Below the pieces are notes generated by a model. The model was not told where the DNA came from. It ran no database searches and saw nothing but the letters and a program-made list of their open reading frames with translations. A stretch of DNA of 33,925 nt from an uncultured Gammaproteobacteria bacterium (GTDB lineage Bacteria; Pseudomonadota; Gammaproteobacteria; CAMYKB01): positions 29,062 to 62,986 of the forward strand of contig CAMYKB010000035.1 of NCBI GenBank assembly GCA_947258875.1, given 5' to 3'. Shown here one piece after another: positions 1-7,892 of the stretch (position 1 is the first letter of the stretch; each line of letters starts with the position of its first letter). The translations under genes were made by a program, and so were the position numbers.

Positions 1-347
1 GTTTATTGGGGCTGGCCTGCGTAGTCATCAACCTGCTGGGGACCAGTGTATGGCATTTCTGGTTGGCGTTATTATTTCTGGGAATCAGTTGGAACTTCCT
101 GTTTATCGGCGCAACTACATTGCTAACAGAAACTTACCACCCAGAAGAACGCGGTAAGACACAGGCCGTGAATGACTTTTCGGTATTCACTACTGTGGCG
201 CTGGCCTCATTGTCAGCCGGTGCCCTGCAACACCATTTTGGCTGGCAAACAGTAAACCTGGGCGTGATACCTCTGCTCATGTTAATCATCGCCAGCATTA
301 CATGGCTGAAAACCAGAAACCGGCTAGCCGTCGTGTCGTCTACCTAG
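1..347 (+). CDS. MFS transporter, C-terminal part (5' end outside window)
   Basis: This is the last ~114 residues of a major facilitator superfamily permease; the frame runs off the left edge of the window, so the TTG at position 6 is an internal Leu, not a start. The visible part has about three hydrophobic membrane segments. The TETYHPEERGKTQAVND loop resembles the charged loop between helices of the C-terminal half of MFS_1 carriers, and the following segment (VALASLSAGALQHHFGW) resembles the 'G-x-L...G-W' region seen in many MFS drug and sugar exporters. It acts in the inner membrane. The substrate cannot be told from this fragment. It converges with the minus-strand tRNA-Met and ychF. 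The family call is fairly sure; the specificity is unknown. Confidence 0.75.
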   Translation, partial: LLGLACVVINLLGTSVWHFWLALLFLGISWNFLFIGATTLLTETYHPEERGKTQAVNDFSVFTTVALASLSAGALQHHFGWQTVNLGVIPLLMLIIASITWLKTRNRLAVVSST

Positions 348-394
348 TGTAGCGACCAGGGGTTAGTGGTAGACAATAATGAAATGGCACAAGA

Positions 395-471
395 TGGTGG
401 CTATGGGTGGACTTGAACCACCGACCCCAGCATTATGAGTGCTGTGCTCTAACCAGCTGAGCTACATAGCC
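395..471 (-). tRNA. tRNA-Met (anticodon CAT)
   Basis: The reverse complement folds as a complete 77-nt tRNA with encoded CCA. The acceptor stem is GGCTATG/CATAGCC with discriminator A, the D-loop region is AGCTCAGCTGGTTAGAGC, the anticodon loop is CTCATAA and the T-loop is GTTCAAG. The body closely matches the elongator Met tRNA of enterobacteria (GGCTAcGTAGCTCAG..., CTCATAA loop, GGGGTC variable region), and the paired first acceptor base argues against initiator tRNA. A CAT anticodon could also belong to tRNA-Ile2, but the similarity favours elongator Met. Confidence 0.93.
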
Positions 472-551
472 ATAGACATGGAGGGCGTGAATTCTTGCGT
501 TTTCCGGGCGATGTGTCAAGGACTAGCAGTTATTGCTGAATAAAGCAGCTT

Positions 552-1643
552 TCAGACGTTGAAACGAAAATGGACCACATCGCCTTCCTGCATCACATAA
601 TCCTTGCCTTCCAGCCGCCACTTGCCTGCATCCTTGGCACCCTGCTCGCCGTTACAGGCGATGAAGTCGTCGTAACTGATGACCTCGGCACGGATAAAGC
701 CCTTCTCAAAATCGGTATGAATGACACCTGCGGCCTGGGGTGCAGTCGCGCCTTGTTTGACGGTCCAGGCACGCACTTCCTTTACACCTGCCGTGAAATA
801 GGTTTGCAAACCGAGCAGTGAATAACCGGCGCGGATGACACGATTGAGCCCAGGCTCGTCGAGCCCCATTTCGGCAAGGAAATCACCTTTCTCGTTATCA
901 TCAAGCTCGGCAATCTCGGCCTCGATGGCTGCGCAGACCGGCACCACTTCGGCGCCTTCTTTGACGGCATACTCACGTACCGCATCCAGGTGAGGGTTGT
1001 TGTTAAAGCCATCCTCGCTGACATTAGCGATAAACAATGTTGGCTTGATGGTGATCAGATGCAGGTCACGCAACTTGAGACATGTCTCATCATCAACCTC
1101 GAAGCTGCGCGCGGTATGACCCTCTTCCATATGTTTGAGCAAGCCCTCTAGCAACGCCTTGTGGGCGAGAGCGTCCTTGTTACCGGACTTGGCATTCTTG
1201 CTAACACGATTGATTGCCTTTTCAACGGTATCGAGATCAGCCAGGATGAGTTCGGTATTGATGATCTCGATATCGTCCAGCGGGCTAACCTTGCCGGAGA
1301 CATGCACCACATCATCGTCTTCAAAGCAGCGCACCACTTGTGCGATGGCGTCGGTCTCGCGGATATGCGCCAGGAACTGGTTGCCCAGGCCCTCCCCTTT
1401 GGAGGCGCCCGCGACCAGCCCGGCAATGTCGACGAACTCCATGGTCGTGGAGAGAATTTTTTGCGGCTTTACAATTTCGGCCAGCGTATCCAGCCGCGCA
1501 TCTGGCATCGGCACCACACCCACATTGGGTTCAATAGTACAAAACGGATAATTTTCAGCCTGGATACCTGCCTTGGTGAGTGCATTAAACAGGGTGGATT
1601 TACCCACATTTGGCAATCCGACGATACCACACTTGAAACCCAT
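552..1643 (-). CDS. ychF: Redox-regulated ATPase/GTPase YchF (Obg-like)
   Basis: YchF (OLA1 in eukaryotes) is a universally conserved P-loop NTPase of the Obg family that binds ribosomes and prefers ATP to GTP. In the 363-residue product the P-loop GLPNVGKS is near residue 8 and the switch II/G3 motif DIAGLV near residue 67. The usual NKxD is replaced by ANVSED near residue 200, the hallmark of YchF. A C-terminal TGS domain begins at [11 protein letters not shown] and ends in VVHFRFNV. I placed the start at the MGFKCGIVG methionine: the ten residues upstream do not match the family, and 363 residues is the normal length. It is the last gene of the pth-ychF arrangement usual in gammaproteobacteria and is separated from pth by a REP-like inverted pair. 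Confidence 0.97.
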   Translation of the reverse strand: MGFKCGIVGLPNVGKSTLFNALTKAGIQAENYPFCTIEPNVGVVPMPDARLDTLAEIVKPQKILSTTMEFVDIAGLVAGASKGEGLGNQFLAHIRETDAIAQVVRCFEDDDVVHVSGKVSPLDDIEIINTELILADLDTVEKAINRVSKNAKSGNKDALAHKALLEGLLKHMEEGHTARSFEVDDETCLKLRDLHLITIKPTLFIANVSEDGFNNNPHLDAVREYAVKEGAEVVPVCAAIEAEIAELDDNEKGDFLAEMGLDEPGLNRVIRAGYSLLGLQTYFTAGVKEVRAWTVKQGATAPQAAGVIHTDFEKGFIRAEVISYDDFIACNGEQGAKDAGKWRLEGKDYVMQEGDVVHFRFNV

Positions 1644-1678
1644 TAGCTTAAAGCCTCTACACGAAAGCCCCAATTCTT

Positions 1679-1748
1679 GTCATTCCCGCGCAGGCGGAAA
1701 TCCAGGCATAATATTTTTACACTAGATTCCCGCGTGCGCGGGAATGAC
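1679..1748. repeat. REP-like inverted repeat pair between pth and ychF
   Basis: Two 27-nt arms, 1679-1705 and 1722-1748, are inverted copies of each other with 24 of 27 positions identical and a 16-nt AT-rich spacer. Each arm has the core ATTCCCGCG...GCGGGAAT flanked by GTC and CTNGAT. This GTCATTCCCGCG...GGAATCCAG pattern is typical of dispersed palindromic units in many proteobacterial genomes. It lies in the minus-strand transcript between pth and ychF and could act as a partial terminator or an mRNA-stabilising hairpin. Whether other copies exist cannot be seen within this window. Confidence 0.8.
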
Positions 1749-1797
1749 GGAAATCAGAGTTCTATTATTTAAAAAAATCGACATTAGGTATTATCAG

Positions 1798-2388
1798 TCA
1801 TCCACTATGGCGACTATGCAGTTCGCGCATGGCCTTTTCGAAGTCGCCGGCCAAGATATGCGCGGCCAAAGAGGCTGCTTCATCAATATTCTGCATGATG
1901 ACGGTCGCATCGGACTTCGAGGGTCTCGCCAGCACGTAATCAACCACCTGGTCGCGATGCCCGGGATGTCCGACACCGATGCGCAAACGCCAAAAGTCCT
2001 TGCCACAGTGAGCAAAGACATCCCGCAAGCCATTATGGCCACCATGTCCACCGCCGCGCTTGAGTTTGACCTGCCCCGGCGGCAGGTCGATCTCATCATG
2101 CACCACTAGTACAGCCTGCAGGGGAATCTTGTAGAAACCCGACATCTGTTTAAGCGCCTGCCCACTACGGTTCATATAGGTGGTGGGCTTCAATAACCAG
2201 ACATCATGACCAGCGAGGTGAATACGGCAAATATCACCCGAGAACTTGGCCTCATGCCTGAATACCCCTTGATAGCGCCGCGCCAGCTCGTCCACAAACC
2301 AAAACCCGGCATTATGCCGGGTCTGGTCATGTTCGGCTCCGGGATTACCCAACCCAACGATGAGTTTTATGGCAAGGTTATCTGCCAC
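1798..2388 (-). CDS. pth: Peptidyl-tRNA hydrolase
   Basis: Pth cleaves the ester bond of peptidyl-tRNAs dropped from ribosomes and recycles the tRNA in the cytoplasm. The family signatures are all present: KLIVGLGNPG with the catalytic-site Asn, TRHNAGFWFVD with the catalytic His, KPTTYMNRSGQA, and VHDEIDLPPGQ with the conserved Asp, followed by GGHGGHNGLRD. The start is uncertain because no in-frame ATG exists. GTG at 2388 gives 196 residues beginning MADNLAIKLIVG, close to the E. coli length of 194. A TTG at 2397 is an alternative with a GAGGG about 12 nt upstream, inside the rplY 3' end. The out-of-frame ATG at 2392 stops after four codons. The gene follows rplY closely, so they are probably cotranscribed. 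Confidence 0.95.
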   Translation of the reverse strand: MADNLAIKLIVGLGNPGAEHDQTRHNAGFWFVDELARRYQGVFRHEAKFSGDICRIHLAGHDVWLLKPTTYMNRSGQALKQMSGFYKIPLQAVLVVHDEIDLPPGQVKLKRGGGHGGHNGLRDVFAHCGKDFWRLRIGVGHPGHRDQVVDYVLARPSKSDATVIMQNIDEAASLAAHILAGDFEKAMRELHSRHSG

Positions 2389-2405
2389 ACATAACAAAGG
2401 CTGTA

Positions 2406-3068
2406 TCAGCCCTCGCCACCCTCTTCAGCAGGTTTTTCAGCATCCTCTTCAGCAGCAGCCTCAAGTGTCTCATCTTCAACAGCGGTCACGCGTGTCGGAT
2501 GGATGTTCACCACGGCATTGTCGTGCTCTTCACCGTGCTGCAGTTCAACCAGCGTAACCCCTTTCGGCAGCTTGAGATCGGATAAATGCAACGACTCATT
2601 CAGATGCAAGTCGGAGATATCAACCTCGATAAATTCAGGCAGGTCCTTTGGCAGACAGCTGACATCAACTTCCAGCAGCAAGTGACTGACTGTACCACCC
2701 TCGGTCTTGATACCAGGTGCAATATCTTCACCCTTGAAATGCAGGGGCACATGCACACGGATTTCTTCATCCGCCTTGACGCGCTGCAAATCCATATGCA
2801 AGACGATGGGCTTGCTGGGGTGCCGCTGTAAATCACGCAGGATAGCCTGCTCTTTTTTGCCTGCGACATTCACTGTCAGGATGTGTGAATAAAACGCCTC
2901 GTTTTCCAGGCTGTGAAACACCTCATTCTGCTTCAATGCGATCATGGTGGGTTCTGACCCGGCCCCATAAAGGATCGCCGGCAACAGGCCCGCATGACGC
3001 AGGCGGCGGCTCGCACCCTTACCCTTGTCATCACGCGGCTGCGCATCTAACGTAAAATCTGTACTCAT
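2406..3068 (-). CDS. rplY: 50S ribosomal protein L25, Ctc/TL5 long form
   Basis: L25/TL5/Ctc binds 5S rRNA on the large ribosomal subunit. The N-terminal ~95 residues form the 5S-binding L25 domain (ASRRLRHAGLLPAILYG, with conserved ILRDLQRHPSKPIVLHMDLQRV). The C-terminal TL5-like beta domain follows (DLPEFIEVDISDLHLNESLHLSDL), and an acidic, disordered tail rich in Glu and Ala ends the protein. At 220 residues it is the long Ctc form, not the 94-residue single-domain form of E. coli. ATG is preceded by TTGGAGAAAACGAC, a good ribosome binding site. It lies between prs and pth, the standard order. A hairpin with a T-run sits just upstream (see 3084-3102). Confidence 0.97.
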   Translation of the reverse strand: MSTDFTLDAQPRDDKGKGASRRLRHAGLLPAILYGAGSEPTMIALKQNEVFHSLENEAFYSHILTVNVAGKKEQAILRDLQRHPSKPIVLHMDLQRVKADEEIRVHVPLHFKGEDIAPGIKTEGGTVSHLLLEVDVSCLPKDLPEFIEVDISDLHLNESLHLSDLKLPKGVTLVELQHGEEHDNAVVNIHPTRVTAVEDETLEAAAEEDAEKPAEEGGEG

Positions 3069-3083
3069 GTCGTTTTCTCCAAA

Positions 3084-3102
3084 AATTAGCCGCTAAAGCG
3101 GC
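3084..3102 (-). terminator. Hairpin plus T-run in the prs-rplY gap (terminator or attenuator)
   Basis: On the minus strand a perfect 5-bp stem, GCCGC-TTTA-GCGGC (3089-3102), is followed by TAATTTTT and then directly by the rplY ribosome binding site GGAG. The shape is that of a short intrinsic terminator placed just before a start codon, so it could separate prs from rplY expression or act as an attenuator. The stem is short, so strength is doubtful. Confidence 0.45.
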
Positions 3103-3179
3103 AGCGTTTCCCCGTTCGCGACCAAACAGGGCGTTTACTCTGATAACCGACTAACGGTTACCAAAAATTCAATAACTCA

Positions 3180-4136
3180 CTAATCGATAAATAATGAACT
3201 TACCGATTCTTCCTCGTTAATGCGGCGTATTGTTTCCGCCAGCATACCCGCCACACTCAGCTGACGGATCTGCGGACAGGCCTTGGCCTGCTCGTTGAGC
3301 GGGATAGTATCTGTCACTACCAGCTCATCCAGCTTCGATGCGCTGATATTCTCCACGGCCTTACCCGACAATACAGCATGCGTTGAATACGCAAACACAT
3401 TTTTTGCGCCATGCTCTTTCAACGCGCCAGCGGCCTGACACAGGGTACCGGCAGTATCGACCATGTCATCCACAATGACACAATCCTTGCCCTCAACATC
3501 ACCGATGATATGCATCACTTCAGCCTGGTTGGCCTTCGGGCGACGTTTATCGATAATCGCCAGCTCGGCATCGTCTAGACGCTTTGCCAGAGCTCGCGCG
3601 CGCACCACACCACCAACATCAGGCGACACTACCATCAAGCCTGACTCTTTACGCCGCCAGATATCGCCCAACAGTACCGGCGAGGCATACACGTTATCGA
3701 CCGGCATATCGAAAAAGCCCTGCACCTGATCGGCGTGCAAGTCAATGGTCAACACCCTGTCGGTACCGACGCTGGCAATCATATTCGCCACTACCTTGGC
3801 TGAAATCGGCACGCGCATGGATCGCACGCGCCTGTCCTGGCGGGCATATCCAAAATACGGGACCACGGCGGTGATACGTAGCGCCGAGGAACGTCGCAAG
3901 GCATCCACCATGATCAACAATTCCATCAAATTGTCGTTGGTCGGTGCACAGGTCGATTGCACGATGAACACGTCCTTGCCACGGACGTTCTCCTCGATCT
4001 CCACCTGTATTTCACCGTCGCTGAAGCTGGCTACAGTTGCCTTACCTAACGGTATGTTCAGATGGTTAACGATATTCTGGGCAAGCCCTGGATTGGCATT
4101 GCCAGTAAACACCATCATCTTGCTGGAATCAGACAC
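3180..4136 (-). CDS. prs: Ribose-phosphate pyrophosphokinase (PRPP synthetase)
   Basis: Prs makes PRPP from ribose-5-phosphate and ATP, feeding purine, pyrimidine, NAD, His and Trp synthesis. The class I family motifs are clear: [35 protein letters not shown], the ATP-site [10 protein letters not shown], the Mg-site [28 protein letters not shown] and the PRPP loop [12 protein letters not shown]. The start is not certain because it is not ATG. GTG at 4136 has AGG eight bases upstream and gives 318 residues; GTG at 4142 is the longest option but its AGG would be only two bases away; ATGs at 4118 and 4115 also fit (E. coli has 315). The gene lies between tRNA-Gln and rplY. Confidence 0.96.
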   Translation of the reverse strand: MSDSSKMMVFTGNANPGLAQNIVNHLNIPLGKATVASFSDGEIQVEIEENVRGKDVFIVQSTCAPTNDNLMELLIMVDALRRSSALRITAVVPYFGYARQDRRVRSMRVPISAKVVANMIASVGTDRVLTIDLHADQVQGFFDMPVDNVYASPVLLGDIWRRKESGLMVVSPDVGGVVRARALAKRLDDAELAIIDKRRPKANQAEVMHIIGDVEGKDCVIVDDMVDTAGTLCQAAGALKEHGAKNVFAYSTHAVLSGKAVENISASKLDELVVTDTIPLNEQAKACPQIRQLSVAGMLAETIRRINEEESVSSLFID

Positions 4137-4220
4137 TGTCACGACCTGCTTCTATATAACTACACTGTGTAAGAGCCGTGTGCGATTTTCCGCCAAATCG
4201 ACTCTTGAAGATACTGCCCA

Positions 4221-4263
4221 TGTCGCTAACGCGACGTAATAATATGGCTGGGCCGGCAGGATT
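4221..4263. repeat. 43-bp direct repeat, copy 1: extra 3' end of tRNA-Gln plus flank
   Basis: These 43 bases are identical to 4390-4432, which contain the last 19 nt of tRNA-Gln (4414-4432, reading into the T arm, with CCA) plus 24 bp of 3' flank, including the palindrome GTCGC-TAAC-GCGAC. The copy is a tRNA fragment only and cannot fold as a tRNA. The two copies are 169 bp apart in the same orientation. Confidence 0.9.
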
Positions 4264-4392
4264 ACACAGGACATCCCTGTCCTGCGCCCCTGCGGGGCCA
4301 ACGCCGCTTCGCGGCATTGTTCCGGTTCGCTCCCGGCGAACCGGTCGAACCTTGAGGTTCTCATCCTGCCAGCCCAGCTTTGGTTCCTGTGT
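4246..4392. repeat. Cluster of perfect hairpins between prs and tRNA-Gln
   Basis: Five short inverted repeats follow each other with almost no gap: 4267-4284 (7-bp stem CAGGACA), 4286-4298 (GCCCC-TGC-GGGGC), 4303-4315 (GCCGC-TTC-GCGGC), 4322-4344 (9-bp stem CCGGTTCGC) and 4347-4360 (GAACCT-TG-AGGTTC). They are enclosed by outer arms 4247-4262 and 4363-4378 (15 of 16 pairs match), and the left arm is itself the tRNA-Gln 3'-end copy. A further pair, 4264-4271 with 4385-4392, crosses the outer arms. No convincing gene lies here. The minus-strand frame through it only reads out the hairpins. It looks like a non-coding dispersed or MITE-like unit, or the 3' trailer of the tRNA transcript. Confidence 0.7.
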
Positions 4393-4432
4393 CGCTAACG
4401 CGACGTAATAATATGGCTGGGCCGGCAGGATT
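4390..4432. repeat. 43-bp direct repeat, copy 2: native tRNA-Gln 3' end plus flank
   Basis: This is the native copy; it overlaps the real tRNA-Gln gene over 4414-4432. The sequence is the same as 4221-4263. A duplicated tRNA 3' end is the footprint left by tRNA-targeted integration or by segmental duplication. No integrase gene lies nearby. Confidence 0.9.
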
Positions 4433-4488
4433 CGAACCTGCGCATGCCGGGATCAAAACCCGGTGCCTTACCGCTTGGCGACGGCCCA
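4414..4488 (-). tRNA. tRNA-Gln (anticodon TTG)
   Basis: The 75-nt reverse complement has acceptor stem TGGGCCG/CGGCCCA with discriminator G and encoded CCA, D arm GCCAAGCGGTAAGGC, anticodon loop TTTTGAT (anticodon TTG) and T arm GCAGGTTCGAATCCTGC. It matches the gammaproteobacterial tRNA-Gln consensus (CGCCAAGCGGTAAGGCACCGG). The weak first pair of the acceptor stem is typical for Gln tRNA and GlnRS recognition. It sits between ispE and prs, as in Pseudomonas-type genomes, and is separated from the ispE stop by only three bases, so it is likely processed from the operon transcript. Confidence 0.96.
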
Positions 4489-4491
4489 ATA

Positions 4492-5367
4492 TCAATTCGC
4501 TGCTGCACTGCTCACGGGGGGTCGTTTACCAATTAAGGGTGAACGGTTAAGCGCCCTGGCAATGAAACCCTGATAGGCTTCCGGCCTACTGGCAAACACC
4601 TGTTCGGCCTGCTCACGATCCTCGAATGGCGCGAAGATACAGCTACCGGTCCCCGTCAGGCGCGCCGTCGAAAATGTACCCAACCAGGCCAACGCTTGCC
4701 CTACCTCGGGGTAACGCTGCGTCACTACCGGTTCGCAGACATTTCCGGCCCCGCCCGAAACAAAGTCGCATATTGTGATTGGCGGACAGTTACGTGTCAA
4801 TTCCAATGCGCCGAAGATTTTAGCCGTTGAGACCTCTACCGGCGGCTTGATGACCAGGAACCACGGCTGCGGGGGCTCAGCGGGGGTCAGTTGCTCGCCA
4901 ATACCCTCCGCCCAGGCGGCAACACCATTGATAAATACTGGCACATCGGCTCCCAGACGTAAGCCCAGTGCCATCAACTCATCCCGATTCAGACCACAGC
5001 CCCACAAGTGGTTGAGCGCCACCAGGGTAGTGGCCGCATTCGAACTGCCACCCCCGAGGCCGCCACCCATGGGCAGGTGCTTGTCGAGAGTGATGTCAAC
5101 GCCCTGGACAGCCTTCGTCTCCTGCTGTAGCAGACATGCCGCACGCACACATAAATCATGCTCAATGCTGACTCCGGGCAAGGGTTGCCGCCGCTGGATG
5201 CGCCCATCCTCACGCAACTGAAAATGCAACACGTCACCGTAATCGAGAAACTGGAACAGGGTCTGTAGTTGGTGGTAGCCGTCGGCACGTTGGCCAGTGA
5301 TGTGCAGAAACAGATTGAGTTTGGCAGGTGACGGCCAGTGATCAGCTGGCAGGTGAGACAGTATCAT
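4492..5367 (-). CDS. ispE: 4-diphosphocytidyl-2-C-methyl-D-erythritol kinase
   Basis: IspE phosphorylates CDP-methylerythritol in the non-mevalonate (MEP) route to isoprenoids. It is a GHMP kinase: the substrate-site WPSPAKLNLFLHITGQRADGYHQ is at the N-terminus, the ATP loop PMGGGLGGGSSNAATTL is near residue 100, and GLRLGADVPVFI follows. The C-terminal motif TGTGSCIFAPF is also conserved. The 291-residue length is normal. The ATG overlaps the lolB stop as ATGA, so translation is probably coupled. The end is three bases from tRNA-Gln. Confidence 0.97.
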   Translation of the reverse strand: MILSHLPADHWPSPAKLNLFLHITGQRADGYHQLQTLFQFLDYGDVLHFQLREDGRIQRRQPLPGVSIEHDLCVRAACLLQQETKAVQGVDITLDKHLPMGGGLGGGSSNAATTLVALNHLWGCGLNRDELMALGLRLGADVPVFINGVAAWAEGIGEQLTPAEPPQPWFLVIKPPVEVSTAKIFGALELTRNCPPITICDFVSGGAGNVCEPVVTQRYPEVGQALAWLGTFSTARLTGTGSCIFAPFEDREQAEQVFASRPEAYQGFIARALNRSPLIGKRPPVSSAAAN

Positions 5368-5963
5368 GGGCTAGGCACAAACCAGTCTTTAACAATAAGT
5401 CTGGCGTTTAGCTGCTGATTGGTGAGGTTTATTTTACGCGGCAATTCCGTTAGCGGCATTGCCTGGTACTGCTGGTACGCCACATCCCAGCCAGACTGTG
5501 ACAACTGGCTGAGGCGGCCGGCGCCGTCGAGCGCAATCCCATCCTGAGTTGCCGCAGGGTCAGGCAAGCCCAGCACCCAATAACGCAGACCCGTGAGCGG
5601 CAGACTGAAACCGGTCTGCCGCTGCATCAGCTCTTCGGCGGTGGCAGCATAGGCTGTCTGACCTTTACTGGTAGTCATTACCACTCCTGTGGGATCACCT
5701 TCGAAGCGCGCCACCTTGCGACCCAGAGGGTCGATTAATTCGATGACAAACGCATCGCCACGTTGCCGCCAGTGCAACCCGGCCTGCCAACCCTCGTCGT
5801 CTAATGACACAGCGATTCGCCCTTGCAAGGTCCAGACCTGCTGTTGTTGCAGCAGCGCCTGCCGCGCCTGCCATGCAAGTTCGGTAGCCTCAGTGCTGAT
5901 GGGGGGTGTCGTGACACAGCCTGCCACGGATAGCAGCAAACAAATGATCAGCAGGTGTTTCAC
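5364..5963 (-). CDS. lolB: Outer-membrane lipoprotein insertion protein LolB
   Basis: LolB accepts lipoproteins from periplasmic LolA and inserts them in the inner leaflet of the outer membrane. The product has 199 residues with a short lipoprotein signal (MKHLLIICLLLSVAGC; lipobox SVAGC, lipidated Cys16). The body carries the family pattern WTLQGRIAVSLDDEGWQAGLHWRQRGDAFVIELIDPLGRKVARFEG, here read as separate strands of the LolA-like beta sheet, with LTGLRYWVLGLPDP and the C-terminal PRKINLTNQQLNARLIVKDW. The start overlaps the stop of the upstream TPR gene (ATGA), and the stop overlaps the ispE start, a three-gene coupled operon. The placement beside hemA and ispE is the standard gammaproteobacterial order. 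Confidence 0.95.
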   Translation of the reverse strand: MKHLLIICLLLSVAGCVTTPPISTEATELAWQARQALLQQQQVWTLQGRIAVSLDDEGWQAGLHWRQRGDAFVIELIDPLGRKVARFEGDPTGVVMTTSKGQTAYAATAEELMQRQTGFSLPLTGLRYWVLGLPDPAATQDGIALDGAGRLSQLSQSGWDVAYQQYQAMPLTELPRKINLTNQQLNARLIVKDWFVPSP

Positions 5964-7714
5964 TGGCCGAAGCGTTGCGTCAGCTCTTGCAGGTAATCGT
6001 TATCGGGTTCTTTCTTCAGTGCATCACGCAGCACGTTACGCGCCTCGTCATGCTGACCCTTGGCCCACAGAATTTCACTCAAGTGACCAGCAACTTCACC
6101 ATCATCAAGCATGGAAAAGGCTTGCCTGATGTATTCCTCGGCCTTGTCATAGTTGCCCATTTTAAAATGCAACCAACCCATACTATCGACCACCGCCGGG
6201 TCATCCGGGCGCACCTCAAATGCACGTTCAATGTAGCCACGCGCTTCTTCCAGCCGATCACTGCGGTCTGCCAGGGTGTAACCCAGTGCATTAAGCGCCG
6301 TTACATTATCCGGTTCATCCTTGAGGATGGTGCGTAAATCGGCTTCCAGCAGATCGAGTCGGTCGATTTTTTCCGCCATCAGGGCGCGACCGTATAATAA
6401 GTCGGTGTTACCTGGAAACTGATTTAGCGCATCGGAGTACATCGTCATTGCGTCCTGGTATTGACGAATCTCGCGCAGGAACTGACCTTCCGCCAGATAA
6501 AACTGCACGTCGAGATTCGCATCGCCGGCGCGATTGCGTTGATCGCGGAAATGCGCACGCGCTTTCTCGGTATCGCCCTGCTCGTGGTACATGCTGGCAA
6601 TACGCGCATGCGCATCAACATAGAACTCGCTTTCACCGACTCGGTTATACCAGCTCACGGCCTTAGCATAGTCCTTGCGCTCCTGGTTGACGCGGCCCAG
6701 GTAGTAATAACCCTCATCGACGCGGTTACCGGTTTTCACCATGCGATTAAAGGCTTTGGCCGCATCGTCATATTGTTTTTCCTGCAGGTTCACGAGCCCG
6801 AAAGTGTAGAGAAGGTCTGCATCCTCCGGCTTTTGCTTCAGCAGCACCATAAACTGTGCCCGCGCCTCAGCGAAACGCTTGGCCTGTAATAACATCCTCG
6901 CATAACCAAGGCGTAGCTCGAAATGCTCGGGCTGTGACTCAACCACCGATGCCATATCGTTGAGCGCTTCATCGGTTTTACCCAGCCCGGCAAGTGCACG
7001 AGCCCGTACACTGCGCACTTCCACCCAGTCCGGCTTAAGTTGCAGCGCGCGATCACTTTCTGCAACGGCGAGCTCGTATTGGCGCGACTGGCCGGCAAGG
7101 TTTGCATGGGCAAAATGTGCTTCGGCTGAATCATCGTGCCGGCTGACCAGTAGCTGCATGGCCTTGAGAGCTAGTTCACTGTCCTGTTCGCGGCTAAGCA
7201 TTCCGCCAATCAACAGGAAGCCATTTTGTTTAGACTCTGCTGTCGCCTGCAACACCTTCTCGAATGGCAGCATGGCGTCGTCAAAGCGTTGCTGGCGCAC
7301 CAGCAATATCCCCAGGATCTGTTGCGCTTCGATATTCTTCGGCTCCAGTTCCACCCACCGCTGTGCTGATTCAGCGGCGCCTTCCAGGTCCTTGGCAAAA
7401 ATACCGATGCGTGTGGCACGCGCGGCGATCTGTGGATCAGGTGACAATTGTGCGGCCTGCCGGTAGTAGTTTACCGCGTCTTCGAGGTTACCCAGCTTAC
7501 CGGCCAGCTCACCCACCAGCAGTGTGTAGAGTAAATCTGACTGAGTTGTGCGTGCCGCATCACCATTGGATGCTATCCTGAGGTCCTGCTCGATGCCGCT
7601 GGTACCGAGGCCTGTGGGCCCAGTGCTCGCACAAGCCGTGAATAACAGAGCCGCAAACAGGCTCAGACAGATACTGGGGATAGGACGACGCTCAGACATA
7701 AGGGCATATAGCAT
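5960..7714 (-). CDS. Tetratricopeptide-repeat lipoprotein upstream of lolB
   Basis: The 584-residue exported protein has a signal peptide ending in the lipobox FTAC (Cys28), then about a dozen or more TPR units over nearly its whole length, for example GKLGNLEDAVNYYRQAAQLSP, LGKTDEALNDMASVVESQP and LGYTLADRSDRLEEARGYIERAF. TPR solenoids bind protein partners. The domain pattern and context match the periplasmic TPR protein often found upstream of lolB in Pseudomonas and Chromatiales genomes; its function is not established. The start at 7714 has GGAG seven bases upstream; a second ATG at 7699 is possible. It is translationally coupled to lolB, which suggests a role in outer-membrane or lipoprotein assembly, an inference from position only. 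Confidence 0.88.
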   Translation of the reverse strand: MLYALMSERRPIPSICLSLFAALLFTACASTGPTGLGTSGIEQDLRIASNGDAARTTQSDLLYTLLVGELAGKLGNLEDAVNYYRQAAQLSPDPQIAARATRIGIFAKDLEGAAESAQRWVELEPKNIEAQQILGILLVRQQRFDDAMLPFEKVLQATAESKQNGFLLIGGMLSREQDSELALKAMQLLVSRHDDSAEAHFAHANLAGQSRQYELAVAESDRALQLKPDWVEVRSVRARALAGLGKTDEALNDMASVVESQPEHFELRLGYARMLLQAKRFAEARAQFMVLLKQKPEDADLLYTFGLVNLQEKQYDDAAKAFNRMVKTGNRVDEGYYYLGRVNQERKDYAKAVSWYNRVGESEFYVDAHARIASMYHEQGDTEKARAHFRDQRNRAGDANLDVQFYLAEGQFLREIRQYQDAMTMYSDALNQFPGNTDLLYGRALMAEKIDRLDLLEADLRTILKDEPDNVTALNALGYTLADRSDRLEEARGYIERAFEVRPDDPAVVDSMGWLHFKMGNYDKAEEYIRQAFSMLDDGEVAGHLSEILWAKGQHDEARNVLRDALKKEPDNDYLQELTQRFGQ

Positions 7715-7765
7715 TAATAAACTCCAACTATAACTGATTTTGGGGCAGATTGAATGACCCGGATG

Positions 7766-7794
7766 TTGTCAATACGAGCGTTAAACCATGATAT
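7766..7794 (+). promoter_or_regulatory. Candidate sigma-70 promoter of hemA
   Basis: TTGTCA (7766-7771) and TGATAT (7789-7794) are separated by 17 bases, close to the sigma-70 consensus TTGACA-17-TATAAT. Transcription would start near 7801 and give a leader of about 90 nt before the hemA ATG. The call is from consensus only. Confidence 0.45.
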
Positions 7795-7892
7795 ATATAG
7801 TAGTATGACCACAGCATTAAGGTTGTATTCCCTGCATCCATGCCTCAAAATTTCGTGTTGCTCAAATATGTCAGCGCTCTAGCCTATCCTGT

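Noticed and set aside
4129-4364. Minus-strand frames giving CREAALAPQGRR-type peptides
   Set aside because: They read through the hairpin cluster and the tRNA repeat; no start context or family, so the hairpins explain the sequence better.
4221-4432. Attachment-site scar of an integrated phage or island
   Set aside because: Only the tRNA-end duplication supports it. There is no integrase, and the interval is 169 bp of hairpins; kept only as a repeat.
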